A stretch of DNA of 17,872 nt from Natronohydrobacter sp. (lineage in GTDB: Bacteria > Pseudomonadota > Alphaproteobacteria > Rhodobacterales > Rhodobacteraceae). The stretch is taken from NCBI GenBank assembly GCA_007123015.1, contig SKSL01000208.1, positions 1 to 17,872 on the forward strand. Reading direction: 5' to 3'. Shown here piece after piece: positions 6,288-13,427 of this stretch (within the stretch, counting starts at the first letter, position 1; every line of letters starts with the position of its first letter). The notes under the pieces were generated by a model that did no database searches, was not told where the DNA came from, and saw nothing but the letters and a program-made list of their open reading frames with translations. The translations under genes were made by a program, and so were the position numbers.

Positions 6288-7424
6288 ATGACACAATCCT
6301 GGCGCTTTTCAGCCTTGGCCGACCGCCATCGCGCGATGGGGTCCGACCTTGAAGACTGGTCCGGCATGGGCACGGCCTGGAGCTATGACAAGGATCAGGA
6401 AGAAGAATACCTAGCCATCCGGACCAAGGCCGGGTTCATGGATGTCTCTGGCTTGAAGAAGGTGCATGTTGTCGGGCCGCACGCGTTCCATGTCATCGAC
6501 CGCGCCACGACACGCAATGCCGACAAGATCAAACCAGGGCGCAGTTCCTATGCGACCATGCTGAATGACGAGGGCAAATTCATCGATGATTGCGTGATCT
6601 ACCGCACAGGGCCGAATGCCTATATGGTCGTGCATGGGTCTGGCCAAGGGCATGAGCAACTGACCATGGCCGCGATGGGCCGGGATGTGGACATTCGCTT
6701 CGACGACAATCTGCACGACATTTCACTGCAGGGGCCGCTGGCCGTTGATTTTCTTGAGAATCAAGGGGTCCCCGGCATTCGTGAACTGGCCTATTTCGCG
6801 CATGTGCAGACCATGCTCTGGGACAAGCCGGTCATGATCTCTCGGACTGGCTATACGGGCGAACGCGGATACGAGATTTTCTGCCGTGCCCAGGATGCAG
6901 TGGCGATCTGGGACTTGCTGGTCGAGCATGGCGCGCCCATGGGCATAATCCCGACGCGCTTTACCACACTGGATTGGCTGCGCGCCGAAAGCTACCTGCT
7001 GTTTTTCCCTTACGACAATTCGGACATGTACCCTTTCGAGGATGAGAAGGCTGGTGACACGCTGTGGGAACTGGGCCTCGATTTCACTGTGTCCAAAGGC
7101 AAGACCGGTTTTCGCGGGGCTGAAGAACATTACCGCCTGAAGGGCAAGGAACGGTTCAAGATTTACGGGGTGAAGCTGGAAGGCACCACGCCCGCTGATG
7201 AAGGTGCATCACTGTTGAAGGATGGCAAACAGGTCGGGACTGTCACAGTTGGCATGTACTCGTCGTTGAACAAGCACAATGTCGGAATTGCCCGGATGCC
7301 AGTGGATTGCGCAGTGGACGGCACAGCGATGACCGTCAAGAATGCAACCGCCGAAATCCCATGTGTCGCGCATTCCATGCCCTTCTACGATCCGGACAAG
7401 AAGCGCCGCACCGCCAAGAACTGA
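6288..7424 (+). CDS. dmmD: DmmD, GcvT-like THF-dependent aminomethyl/C1-transfer protein
   Basis: A 378-aa GcvT (T-protein) family member, the first gene of an operon matching dmmDABC. T-proteins move a one-carbon unit to tetrahydrofolate. Here the likely role is to capture formaldehyde released during dimethylamine demethylation as 5,10-methylene-THF. Folate-domain signatures are visible: GKFIDDCVIY (about 96-105) with the conserved Asp pair, ISLQGP (145-150), and SRTGYTGERGYE (185-196). ATG 6288 is chosen because GGGAGAG lies just upstream; an in-frame ATG at 6273 and a much longer frame from 5979 lack ribosome sites. The gap to dmmA is 58 bases. It is not the glycine-cleavage T-protein, since no gcvH or gcvP is near. 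Confidence 0.88.
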   Translation: MTQSWRFSALADRHRAMGSDLEDWSGMGTAWSYDKDQEEEYLAIRTKAGFMDVSGLKKVHVVGPHAFHVIDRATTRNADKIKPGRSSYATMLNDEGKFIDDCVIYRTGPNAYMVVHGSGQGHEQLTMAAMGRDVDIRFDDNLHDISLQGPLAVDFLENQGVPGIRELAYFAHVQTMLWDKPVMISRTGYTGERGYEIFCRAQDAVAIWDLLVEHGAPMGIIPTRFTTLDWLRAESYLLFFPYDNSDMYPFEDEKAGDTLWELGLDFTVSKGKTGFRGAEEHYRLKGKERFKIYGVKLEGTTPADEGASLLKDGKQVGTVTVGMYSSLNKHNVGIARMPVDCAVDGTAMTVKNATAEIPCVAHSMPFYDPDKKRRTAKN

Positions 7425-7482
7425 GCCGCCATAGGAGCGCGCGCGCTGATGCGCGCCCCGCCAGACAGGAGATGCATGCCGG

Positions 7483-8091
7483 ATGAGCACGTTTCAATTC
7501 CCCCCCTCCATTGCCAGCCGCCCGACTTATGGTACCCTCGGTCCCCGTGCCGGGGCGGCCCAGATCATGCTTGCCGATGCCGAAGGGGCAGAAGCGCTGC
7601 TCGCGGTTGCGAAGACTGACCCAGAGCTGATGCGCCGCGCGCATGTCATTTACATTCCGAAACACACAGGCGCGCAGTTCATTGACCAGCTTCGCGCCGC
7701 CAACCCCGCCATTTTGCACGTCGCGCCCAGCTATGCGGCCTGCACCCAGCGCCTGCATCGTGTGTTCAGCGCAGCCCCAATGGGCGCGCAGCTCTACCTT
7801 GCCGGAACCGAAGGGCTGATCGGGCAGGCCATGGCACTTGCTCTGCAGATCGGCATTCCGAAATCCGCGATCCAGACCGAACATCGCGGCTCTGTCGCGC
7901 GGCGGGTGCAATGCGTGCATTGCAAGGGAATCACCGAGGACGTGATGATCGACCCGTTTCAATGTAGCCATTGCGGGCTGAATCTATTCGTGCGCGATCA
8001 TTATTCTCGTCGTCTGGCTGCGTTTCAGGGCGTCTGCATCGACGCCGAAGACCCCGGCAATGTGCCCCCATCGGTGGAGCTGTATTCATGA
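7483..8091 (+). CDS. dmmA: Dimethylamine monooxygenase subunit DmmA
   Basis: A 202-aa protein with an N-terminal alpha/beta region and a C-terminal zinc-ribbon or rubredoxin-like knuckle formed by C144-x2-C147 and C161-x2-C164 (RRVQCVHCKGI and FQCSHCG). It is assigned as DmmA from this knuckle, its size, and its position between a GcvT-like gene and a PDR-type reductase gene, as in roseobacter dmmDABC. The complex demethylates dimethylamine to methylamine and formaldehyde. The Cys cluster could hold structural zinc or take part in electron transfer; sequence alone cannot decide. ATG 7483 has an AGGAGA site 10 bases upstream. It overlaps dmmB by four bases (ATGA). Confidence 0.82.
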   Translation: MSTFQFPPSIASRPTYGTLGPRAGAAQIMLADAEGAEALLAVAKTDPELMRRAHVIYIPKHTGAQFIDQLRAANPAILHVAPSYAACTQRLHRVFSAAPMGAQLYLAGTEGLIGQAMALALQIGIPKSAIQTEHRGSVARRVQCVHCKGITEDVMIDPFQCSHCGLNLFVRDHYSRRLAAFQGVCIDAEDPGNVPPSVELYS

Positions 8092-9050
8092 GCACCGATC
8101 TGGACAGACTGCACGTCGTCGTAACCGCCAAAGTCAAGCTGAATGATCTGGTCACGCGCTTCGAGTTCGTCCATGCCGGAGGCAAGCCGCTGCCACCTTT
8201 TTCCGGCGGGGCGCATGCGCTTGTCGAGATGCGCGACGGCGATGTAACCCGGCTGAACCCCTATTCGCTAATGTCCGATCCGCTGGACCCGTCGCATTAT
8301 GCCATATCCGTGCGGCGCGATGATGCCGGGCGCGGTGGCTCTGTGTTCCTGCATGACAAGGTGCAGGTGGGGGATCGGCTGAACCTTGGCTATCCGGTCA
8401 ACCTGTTCGCCCTCGACCTAACCGCGCGCAAGCATCTGATGATCGCGGGCGGCATCGGGATCACGCCCTTCGTGGCGCAGATCAAGCAATTGCAATCCAC
8501 AGGCGGAGCGTTCGAATTGCATTATGCCGCCCGCACGCAAGCGCTTGCCACCTATGCCGATGCGTTGCGCGCCGCGCATCCGGCGCGGGTCAATCTGTAT
8601 CTGGATGATCAGAACCAGCAGATCCCGCTCGAGCGGCTGCTCTCGGGCCAGCCGCCGGGAACCCATGTCTATGTCTGCGGCCCGCGCGGGATGATCGACT
8701 GGGTGCTGACCACGGCCCATGCGCTTGGCTGGCCGCCCGAGGCTGTCCATTTCGAAGAATTCCTGGCCCCGCAACCCGGCATGCCATTCACTGTGGAGCT
8801 CGCACAGACCGGCAAGACCATCTGTGTCGGCGAACATGAAAGCCTGCTGGAAGCCATGGAGCGCGAAGGCGTTGATGCACCATATCTGTGCCGTGGCGGG
8901 GCCTGCGGGCAATGCGAAACCCGTGTCCTCGCGCATGACGGCACCTTCCACCATCACGATCATTGGTTGGAAGAGCATGACCGCAACGGCCGCAAGATCA
9001 TGCCCTGTGTCAGCCGGTTCGAAGGCACCCGGCTTGTATTGGACAGGTAG
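8088..9050 (+). CDS. dmmB: Dimethylamine monooxygenase reductase subunit DmmB (PDR/VanB type)
   Basis: A 320-aa phthalate-dioxygenase-reductase-type protein that passes electrons from NAD(P)H through flavin and a [2Fe-2S] cluster to the oxygenase. Domains in order: flavin domain (about 5-110) with NPYS at 57-60, pyridine nucleotide domain (about 113-225) with AGGIGITP (120-127) and CGPRGM (197-202), and C-terminal plant-type ferredoxin (about 233-320) with cluster ligands C268, C273, C276 and C307. The ATG at 8088 overlaps the dmmA stop (ATGA), indicating coupled translation. The flavin motif has Asn where R-x-Y-S enzymes have Arg; an Arg lies two residues earlier. Confidence 0.9.
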   Translation: MSTDLDRLHVVVTAKVKLNDLVTRFEFVHAGGKPLPPFSGGAHALVEMRDGDVTRLNPYSLMSDPLDPSHYAISVRRDDAGRGGSVFLHDKVQVGDRLNLGYPVNLFALDLTARKHLMIAGGIGITPFVAQIKQLQSTGGAFELHYAARTQALATYADALRAAHPARVNLYLDDQNQQIPLERLLSGQPPGTHVYVCGPRGMIDWVLTTAHALGWPPEAVHFEEFLAPQPGMPFTVELAQTGKTICVGEHESLLEAMEREGVDAPYLCRGGACGQCETRVLAHDGTFHHHDHWLEEHDRNGRKIMPCVSRFEGTRLVLDR

Positions 9051-9064
9051 AAGGAGTCAGGACC

Positions 9065-10132
9065 ATGACGATACAGTTCAACGACGAAACCTTCCGTGAT
9101 GATTACACATTCCGTAATTCGGACTGGGCGATCCGGCGGTTTCCCTTTCCGTTCCACGAAGACAGCTACATGTATTCGGTCAATATGGAACGCCATCGCG
9201 GCGGGCCGGAGGGCTCGGTCTATGCCAAGCGCTTCGATGTGGACGAGCATTACATCTCTGAAATGCGAGACCGCGCGCTGGTCTTGGCCGAAGACCCGCT
9301 GCGCTGTCAGTCCTTGCCGCATATGACGCTGGCAGGCTGGGACTTGCTGGAATTGATCATGGTCAACAAATCCGAGGATTATCCCGACCTGTTCGAACTG
9401 GATCGGGACGGTAACAAATGGCGCTGGATCAACAAGCCCCTGAGTATTGATGACAGCTTCATCTTCATGGACGAGGCCAGCCTGCCTTACGGTCCGATGG
9501 AATATATCACCCGGCAGACGCAGGGCGATTTCGCTGTGCTTGACCAGCGCGAGAACAATCTGTGGATGGACGCGGGAATGGTGACCACCCAAGCCGATTG
9601 GTCGCTGGATTTCGACATCGGGATGAACTTTTTCGAATGGCACGCCCCTGTGCCGCTGGCGCATGAAATGGGCGTGTTCAAGCGCGCGCTGAAATTCCTG
9701 CTGAATGTGCAGCAAGGCAACCCTGCGCGGCGGTTGAACTGGACGATGACCGTTAATCCACTGCTCGATACCAGCCCCGAGAATTACCACAAATGGGGCG
9801 TCCAGAAGACCACGCTGACGCCCGAAAATCTGGGCCGCAAGCAACATCTTAGGGTCGAGTTGCAGACTTTCTACCGTCTGCCGCGGTCCAATGCGCTGGT
9901 TTTTCCGATCCGCTGCTATCTGATCGCGCTTGAAGACCTTGTGACGATCCCGAAATGGGGCCGCCGCCTGCATCGGGTAATTCGGGATCTTCCAGTCGAA
10001 TTGGCGACTTACAAGGGGTTCATCGACAATCGCCCCCTGATCTTGGACTATCTGTCGCAATTCGATGATGGGCTGCCCACCTCACCCGGGGTCTGGCCTG
10101 ATCTGGACAGCGAACCACCGCTGCGGCGCTGA
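9065..10132 (+). CDS. dmmC: Dimethylamine monooxygenase subunit DmmC (DUF3445, haem-dependent oxidative N-demethylase family)
   Basis: A 355-aa DUF3445 protein, the family now described as haem-dependent oxidative N-demethylase. It is probably the oxygenase or substrate-binding component of the DMA monooxygenase. Family-like segments are TQGDFAVLDQRENNLWMDAG (about 151-170), the R-x-NW motif in ARRLNWTMTV (about 221-230), and LRVELQTFYRLPRSNALVFP (about 261-280). ATG 9065 follows AAGGAG at 9051-9056 with a 14-base gap to the dmmB stop, so it is the last gene of the operon. Its stop lies 3 bases from the convergent XRE-cupin stop. No signal peptide or membrane segment is seen. Confidence 0.87.
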   Translation: MTIQFNDETFRDDYTFRNSDWAIRRFPFPFHEDSYMYSVNMERHRGGPEGSVYAKRFDVDEHYISEMRDRALVLAEDPLRCQSLPHMTLAGWDLLELIMVNKSEDYPDLFELDRDGNKWRWINKPLSIDDSFIFMDEASLPYGPMEYITRQTQGDFAVLDQRENNLWMDAGMVTTQADWSLDFDIGMNFFEWHAPVPLAHEMGVFKRALKFLLNVQQGNPARRLNWTMTVNPLLDTSPENYHKWGVQKTTLTPENLGRKQHLRVELQTFYRLPRSNALVFPIRCYLIALEDLVTIPKWGRRLHRVIRDLPVELATYKGFIDNRPLILDYLSQFDDGLPTSPGVWPDLDSEPPLRR

Positions 10133-10135
10133 ATG

Positions 10136-10798
10136 TCAGGCGTTTTGCGGATAGGCAATGATCGATAGATATCGCGCGGGCAGCTTCTCCAGCCCTTCCG
10201 GCCCGTGCGGGGCATCCGCGTCAAAAAACAAGGTATCGCCAGGCTTCAGATGATAAAGCATCACATTGTGGCGATACTGCAATTCCCCCTCCAACATATA
10301 GATCGTCTCAATCCCACCATGCTGAAAGGTCGGAAAAATATCGGATTCGTGCGTGAGCGTGATCAGATAGGGTTCCACGATAACGCCGCTGGCATTGGAC
10401 CCGATATGCCCAAGAAGATTATATTGATGCCCTGCGCGCGTGCCTTCCCGCTCGATCTCTACGCCCATGCCTGCCGGGGTGTGAACCGCCTCACGGTGTT
10501 CCTCGAACCTGCGAAAAAACGCGGTCAAGGGCACGCTTAGCGCATGCGATAGCGTCTGCAACGTGGTTAGAGAGGGCGAAGTGTTGCCATTCTCGATCTT
10601 GGACAGCATCCCGATGGACAACCCGGTTAGCGCTGCGAGCTCGGCCACTGTAATCCCCTTTTGTCGACGGAAACCGCGCACCTCGCGCCCTATTGCGACT
10701 TCAAGCACCTTTTCGCGCTCGTCGCGCGTGCTGTGGGGGTCTTGGCGCAACGATGCTAAGGGCCCGGCAATTTCTGTTGGCTTTGCGATCGTCGTCAT
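10136..10798 (-). CDS. XRE-family regulator with C-terminal cupin sensor domain
   Basis: A 220-aa one-component regulator. An N-terminal lambda-repressor-type HTH occupies about 38-95, with a clear recognition region (VAELAALTGLSIGMLSKIENG then SPSLTTLQTL). A cupin_2-like beta-barrel occupies about 150-215, with QHGGIETIYMLEGEL and a PGDTLFFDADAPHGPEG second half that retains the late cupin His. This architecture is common in regulators of amine and amino-acid catabolism, such as PuuR-type proteins, where the cupin senses a small molecule. ATG 10798 is preceded by an AAAGGTGA ribosome site. It is convergent with dmmC (3-base gap) and likely controls the surrounding methylamine genes; the ligand is unknown. 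Confidence 0.88.
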   Translation of the reverse strand: MTTIAKPTEIAGPLASLRQDPHSTRDEREKVLEVAIGREVRGFRRQKGITVAELAALTGLSIGMLSKIENGNTSPSLTTLQTLSHALSVPLTAFFRRFEEHREAVHTPAGMGVEIEREGTRAGHQYNLLGHIGSNASGVIVEPYLITLTHESDIFPTFQHGGIETIYMLEGELQYRHNVMLYHLKPGDTLFFDADAPHGPEGLEKLPARYLSIIAYPQNA

Positions 10799-11221
10799 CA
10801 GTCACCTTTCGGGATGCGCGCAGCGATGGATTTCGGAAAACAGGGTCGCAAGGATCCTGCGGGATGTTTCCTCGCATTATACTCAGCATAACTGAAAATG
10901 AAAATATTCCGATTTGAGTCCTGCTTTCTTCAGACAGTTCAGTGAAGACTGCAGGGTCGCGACCGGGAGCGATCTGATGTGGCGTTCGATAATGCACCAG
11001 ATCGAAGGTACAGTGCCAACATAGACCGCGTCCATGTTCCGACACCCCTGCATGCGCGACGAAGGTCCCGACCAACGCATTCCCGCGCAGCCCCGATGCC
11101 GGCGCGGCGCGCACTCTGAATGCAGCAAGACTTCTGGCTATTTCCCGGTCCAATCTCTATATCGTCAAAGGCGAACCGCGCGACACAGGCGGTCGCGGTC
11201 ACGGACGAAATGGGACGAGCG
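10799..11221. promoter_or_regulatory. Divergent intergenic region between XRE-cupin and gntR genes
   Basis: No gene is supported in this 423-base stretch, although several short frames exist. An AT-rich core at about 10875-10917 contains GAAAATATTC (10900-10909), 9/10 identical to the GGAAATATTC at 14991 before tdm. It lies about 100 bases upstream of the XRE-cupin start, so an autoregulatory site is plausible. The remainder is GC-rich, with no recognised motif. Confidence 0.4.
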
Positions 11222-11941
11222 ATGAATTCACGGCTGGAAGCAGGGCTTGTGCTGGATCAGGCCGTTGGCGGTACCGTGCAGATCGTGATCGATACGCTGT
11301 TTGCGAAAATCCGATCAGAAGAATACGCCGCCGACTCTCGCCTGCCAAGTGAGCGGACTCTGGCCGCCGAACTGGGCGTCTCTCGCAACACCGTGCGCGA
11401 GGCACTCGACGTACTGGCCATGCATGACATCATTCGGCGGCGCGCCGGCAGCGGCAGTTTCGTGACTTACCGCGCGCGCAAGATCGAGCAGGCAGGCAGC
11501 GGGTCGATTGCCGAACGCACCAGTCCATTGGACCATCTTGTGGTGCGCAGCATCATCGAACCGGAAATGGTGCGTCTTGCGACCATCAACATGAGCCCGC
11601 GCGAATTGGAAGAGTTGGACGAAATCGTCTCGCGTATTGAGCAGGTGCGCAGCGATGTGGGCGAATTCATCAGATGCGAGGAAGAGCTTTATCGCAAGAT
11701 CGCCCAAGGCACCCGCAACCCCTTGCTGGAAGCCTGCTATGAACTGACGATCGAGGTCTGTCGCCAGAGCTTTCGCACTGCGCTGATGCGCCGCCACCTG
11801 ACGCCGGACCGTATCCAGAAATATCAGACCAGCTACAACACTTTGTTTAACGCCATTGCCGCGCGTGACGTCGAGGCTGCAGTGGAATTCGTGAAGCTGC
11901 ACTTGGTGGATGAGCAGAAGTTACTTCTGCACGAAGCCTGA
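11222..11941 (+). CDS. GntR-family regulator, FadR/FCD subfamily
   Basis: A 239-aa protein with an N-terminal winged helix (about 15-82; SRLPSERTLAAELGVSRNTV then REALDVL) and an all-helical FCD effector domain (about 100-235). The recognition helix SRNTVREAL resembles regulators that bind GT...AC palindromes, such as PdhR and LldR, and such a palindrome lies at the tmm promoter (13371-13386). The FCD domain departs from the usual metal site: the D-x3-H position reads E153/E154 and Y157, the mid-domain His is replaced (SYNTLFN), and only the last His (H227) remains. A weak GGACGAG site precedes ATG 11222; ATG 11210, in frame, is an equal alternative. It is convergent with the next gene (9-base gap). 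Confidence 0.88.
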   Translation: MNSRLEAGLVLDQAVGGTVQIVIDTLFAKIRSEEYAADSRLPSERTLAAELGVSRNTVREALDVLAMHDIIRRRAGSGSFVTYRARKIEQAGSGSIAERTSPLDHLVVRSIIEPEMVRLATINMSPRELEELDEIVSRIEQVRSDVGEFIRCEEELYRKIAQGTRNPLLEACYELTIEVCRQSFRTALMRRHLTPDRIQKYQTSYNTLFNAIAARDVEAAVEFVKLHLVDEQKLLLHEA

Positions 11942-11950
11942 GGCAGAGCG

Positions 11951-13192
11951 TCACTCCGCCCTGTCGGGCACTCTGGGATGCAGGCTGTGCGGCACATTCG
12001 GGGTGGCCAGTTTCTGGTGCCAGAGCTGGCCAAGGTTGCGCATTTCAGCTTCCAGCAGTGCCCCGTGCTGGTCCAGCCAGCCCTGCACGGACCCAAATTC
12101 TACAATGCGCGCCTTGCCGTCTTCAAGGCGGACAACCGGCCAATCGCCCACAAGCGCATGGCTGATTCCAAAAACATCCTCGCCCCACCATGCAGCCGGG
12201 CCGAACGGATGGTCGACCTGCCCCATCTGCTTCATCGCAGCCAGAACAGCCGCCGCATTCAGCGCCCCCACCTTCTCGACCGCTGCATGCCAGATGTCGA
12301 GAATGGCGACATATTCCCAGCTGACCGCGCTCCAGCTGCCGGGGAAGCGCTCCTGATATTCGGCATAGAAGCAATGTGGCTGGTTGAAAAAGAACGCCTT
12401 TTCGGTCAGGGCCGGATCATCGAAATCGGGAAACTGGAAAATCGTGCCTTCCATGAAGCTGACCGAGGTACGCGCAACCAATTGATCATATTGATCCATG
12501 GTGCAGGACAGGATGGTGCCACGATAGCCCTGCGCATGGGCATATTCGGTCATGGCGTGGACCATAGGCGTATAGCTGGTGCACCAGCACAGCAGGTCAG
12601 GGGATTGGTCAAGCATTGGCTGAACGATCGCGCCCACATCGGTCGTGTCTGGCGGGTATTGCACTTCTTTGCAGATCTGATGACCAGAGGCTGCGAAAGC
12701 TGCGCGATACGTGGCCAGGGATGGCAGGCCAAAGCCATCGCGCTGGCTGCACAAGGCGATCCGATGCACCTGCGGATAGTTGCGCGCAACCCAGTCTACC
12801 CCGGTCACGTTATAGACTGGATGCACCTCTGATGGGGCGATCAGATAGCGCGTGTCAGGCGACAGGTCACTGGGCAGAAGGGTTGACGCAAGAACCCGAC
12901 TTTCATTCAGCAAATCCCGCAGATGCGCGACATAATCCCCGCCCAGCAACATCAGCAGCGACACTTGCTCTTGCCACACGAGGTCGCGCGCCAAAGCAAG
13001 TGCCATGTCCGGATCATCCCCGCAATCTCGCGCGAGCACCCGTACCGGGTAGCGTCGCCCTTGCAGCAGAAGACCCCCGGCGCGGTTCAGCCAGTCTTCC
13101 CAGATCTGGCAGCCCTGATAGCCCGGCAATCCCCAGGATTGTACTGACCCGCTCAGCGGCACCAGCATGCCGATCTTAACCTCTTGCGCCAT
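11951..13192 (-). CDS. Leucine/amide-type substrate-binding protein without clear signal peptide
   Basis: A 413-aa type I periplasmic-binding fold (Peripla_BP_5/6; LivJ, UrtA, AmiC group). It begins MAQEVKIGMLVPLSG, continues with GCQIWEDWLNRAGGLL and a DCGDDPDMALALARDL helix, and keeps both lobes. No permease or ATPase genes are near. With ATG 13192 (GGGGTGGG-type weak ribosome site) there is no signal peptide; AQEV is what one expects just after a signal cleavage site. Upstream in-frame Mets at 13225, 13258, 13288 and 13321 add only a short, weakly hydrophobic stretch (MRSLLPSFGVG). Two roles are possible: a cytoplasmic ligand sensor like AmiC, or an orphan binding protein. It is divergent from tmm. 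I know no gene symbol. Confidence 0.75.
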   Translation of the reverse strand: MAQEVKIGMLVPLSGSVQSWGLPGYQGCQIWEDWLNRAGGLLLQGRRYPVRVLARDCGDDPDMALALARDLVWQEQVSLLMLLGGDYVAHLRDLLNESRVLASTLLPSDLSPDTRYLIAPSEVHPVYNVTGVDWVARNYPQVHRIALCSQRDGFGLPSLATYRAAFAASGHQICKEVQYPPDTTDVGAIVQPMLDQSPDLLCWCTSYTPMVHAMTEYAHAQGYRGTILSCTMDQYDQLVARTSVSFMEGTIFQFPDFDDPALTEKAFFFNQPHCFYAEYQERFPGSWSAVSWEYVAILDIWHAAVEKVGALNAAAVLAAMKQMGQVDHPFGPAAWWGEDVFGISHALVGDWPVVRLEDGKARIVEFGSVQGWLDQHGALLEAEMRNLGQLWHQKLATPNVPHSLHPRVPDRAE

Positions 13193-13427
13193 GCCCACCC
13201 CAAAGCTGGGCAACAGACTGCGCATGGCAATGCGATGGGCGAAACTCGTGTCGATCATGGCGTAAGAATAGCAGGTCCGAAAAGGCATGCGATGAGAAAA
13301 TCCCCTTATGCTGGAAAACATTTATTACTGCGGTGAAATTTATTGACAGATTGGACCGAACTGGCGCAGCATTGGTTCAGACCAATATCTGCACTGGTCC
13401 CTTTTCCTCGCTGACGGAGACATGACG
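13193..13427. promoter_or_regulatory. Divergent control region between the binding-protein gene and tmm
   Basis: A 235-base region holding the likely tmm promoter. A consensus -35 box TTGACA lies at 13343-13348, with a weak -10 candidate CAGCAT at 13367-13372 (18-base spacer). A perfect palindrome overlaps the predicted -10/start zone (13371-13386). AT-rich stretches GGAAAACATTTATT (13313-13326) and GTGAAATTTATTG (13333-13345) resemble each other. The promoter assignment is inference. Confidence 0.5.
13371..13386. promoter_or_regulatory. Perfect ATTGGT-TCAG-ACCAAT palindrome at tmm promoter
   Basis: A 16-bp perfect inverted repeat, 6-bp arms with a 4-nt spacer, about 41 bases upstream of the chosen tmm start. 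The arms equal those of known GntR/FadR-group operators (PdhR and LldR types, ATTGGT-N3-ACCAAT), though here the spacer is four. Its position over the putative -10 region would suit repression by the GntR protein encoded at 11222-11941. Confidence 0.55.

Noticed and set aside
10883..11153. Possible small genes in the xre-gntR intergenic region
   Set aside because: Overlapping short frames have no ribosome site and no recognisable protein family.
13193..13321. Signal peptide for the binding protein from upstream Met codons
   Set aside because: The added sequence has arginines within a short, weak hydrophobic stretch and no ribosome site. It is kept as an uncertainty rather than a called feature.
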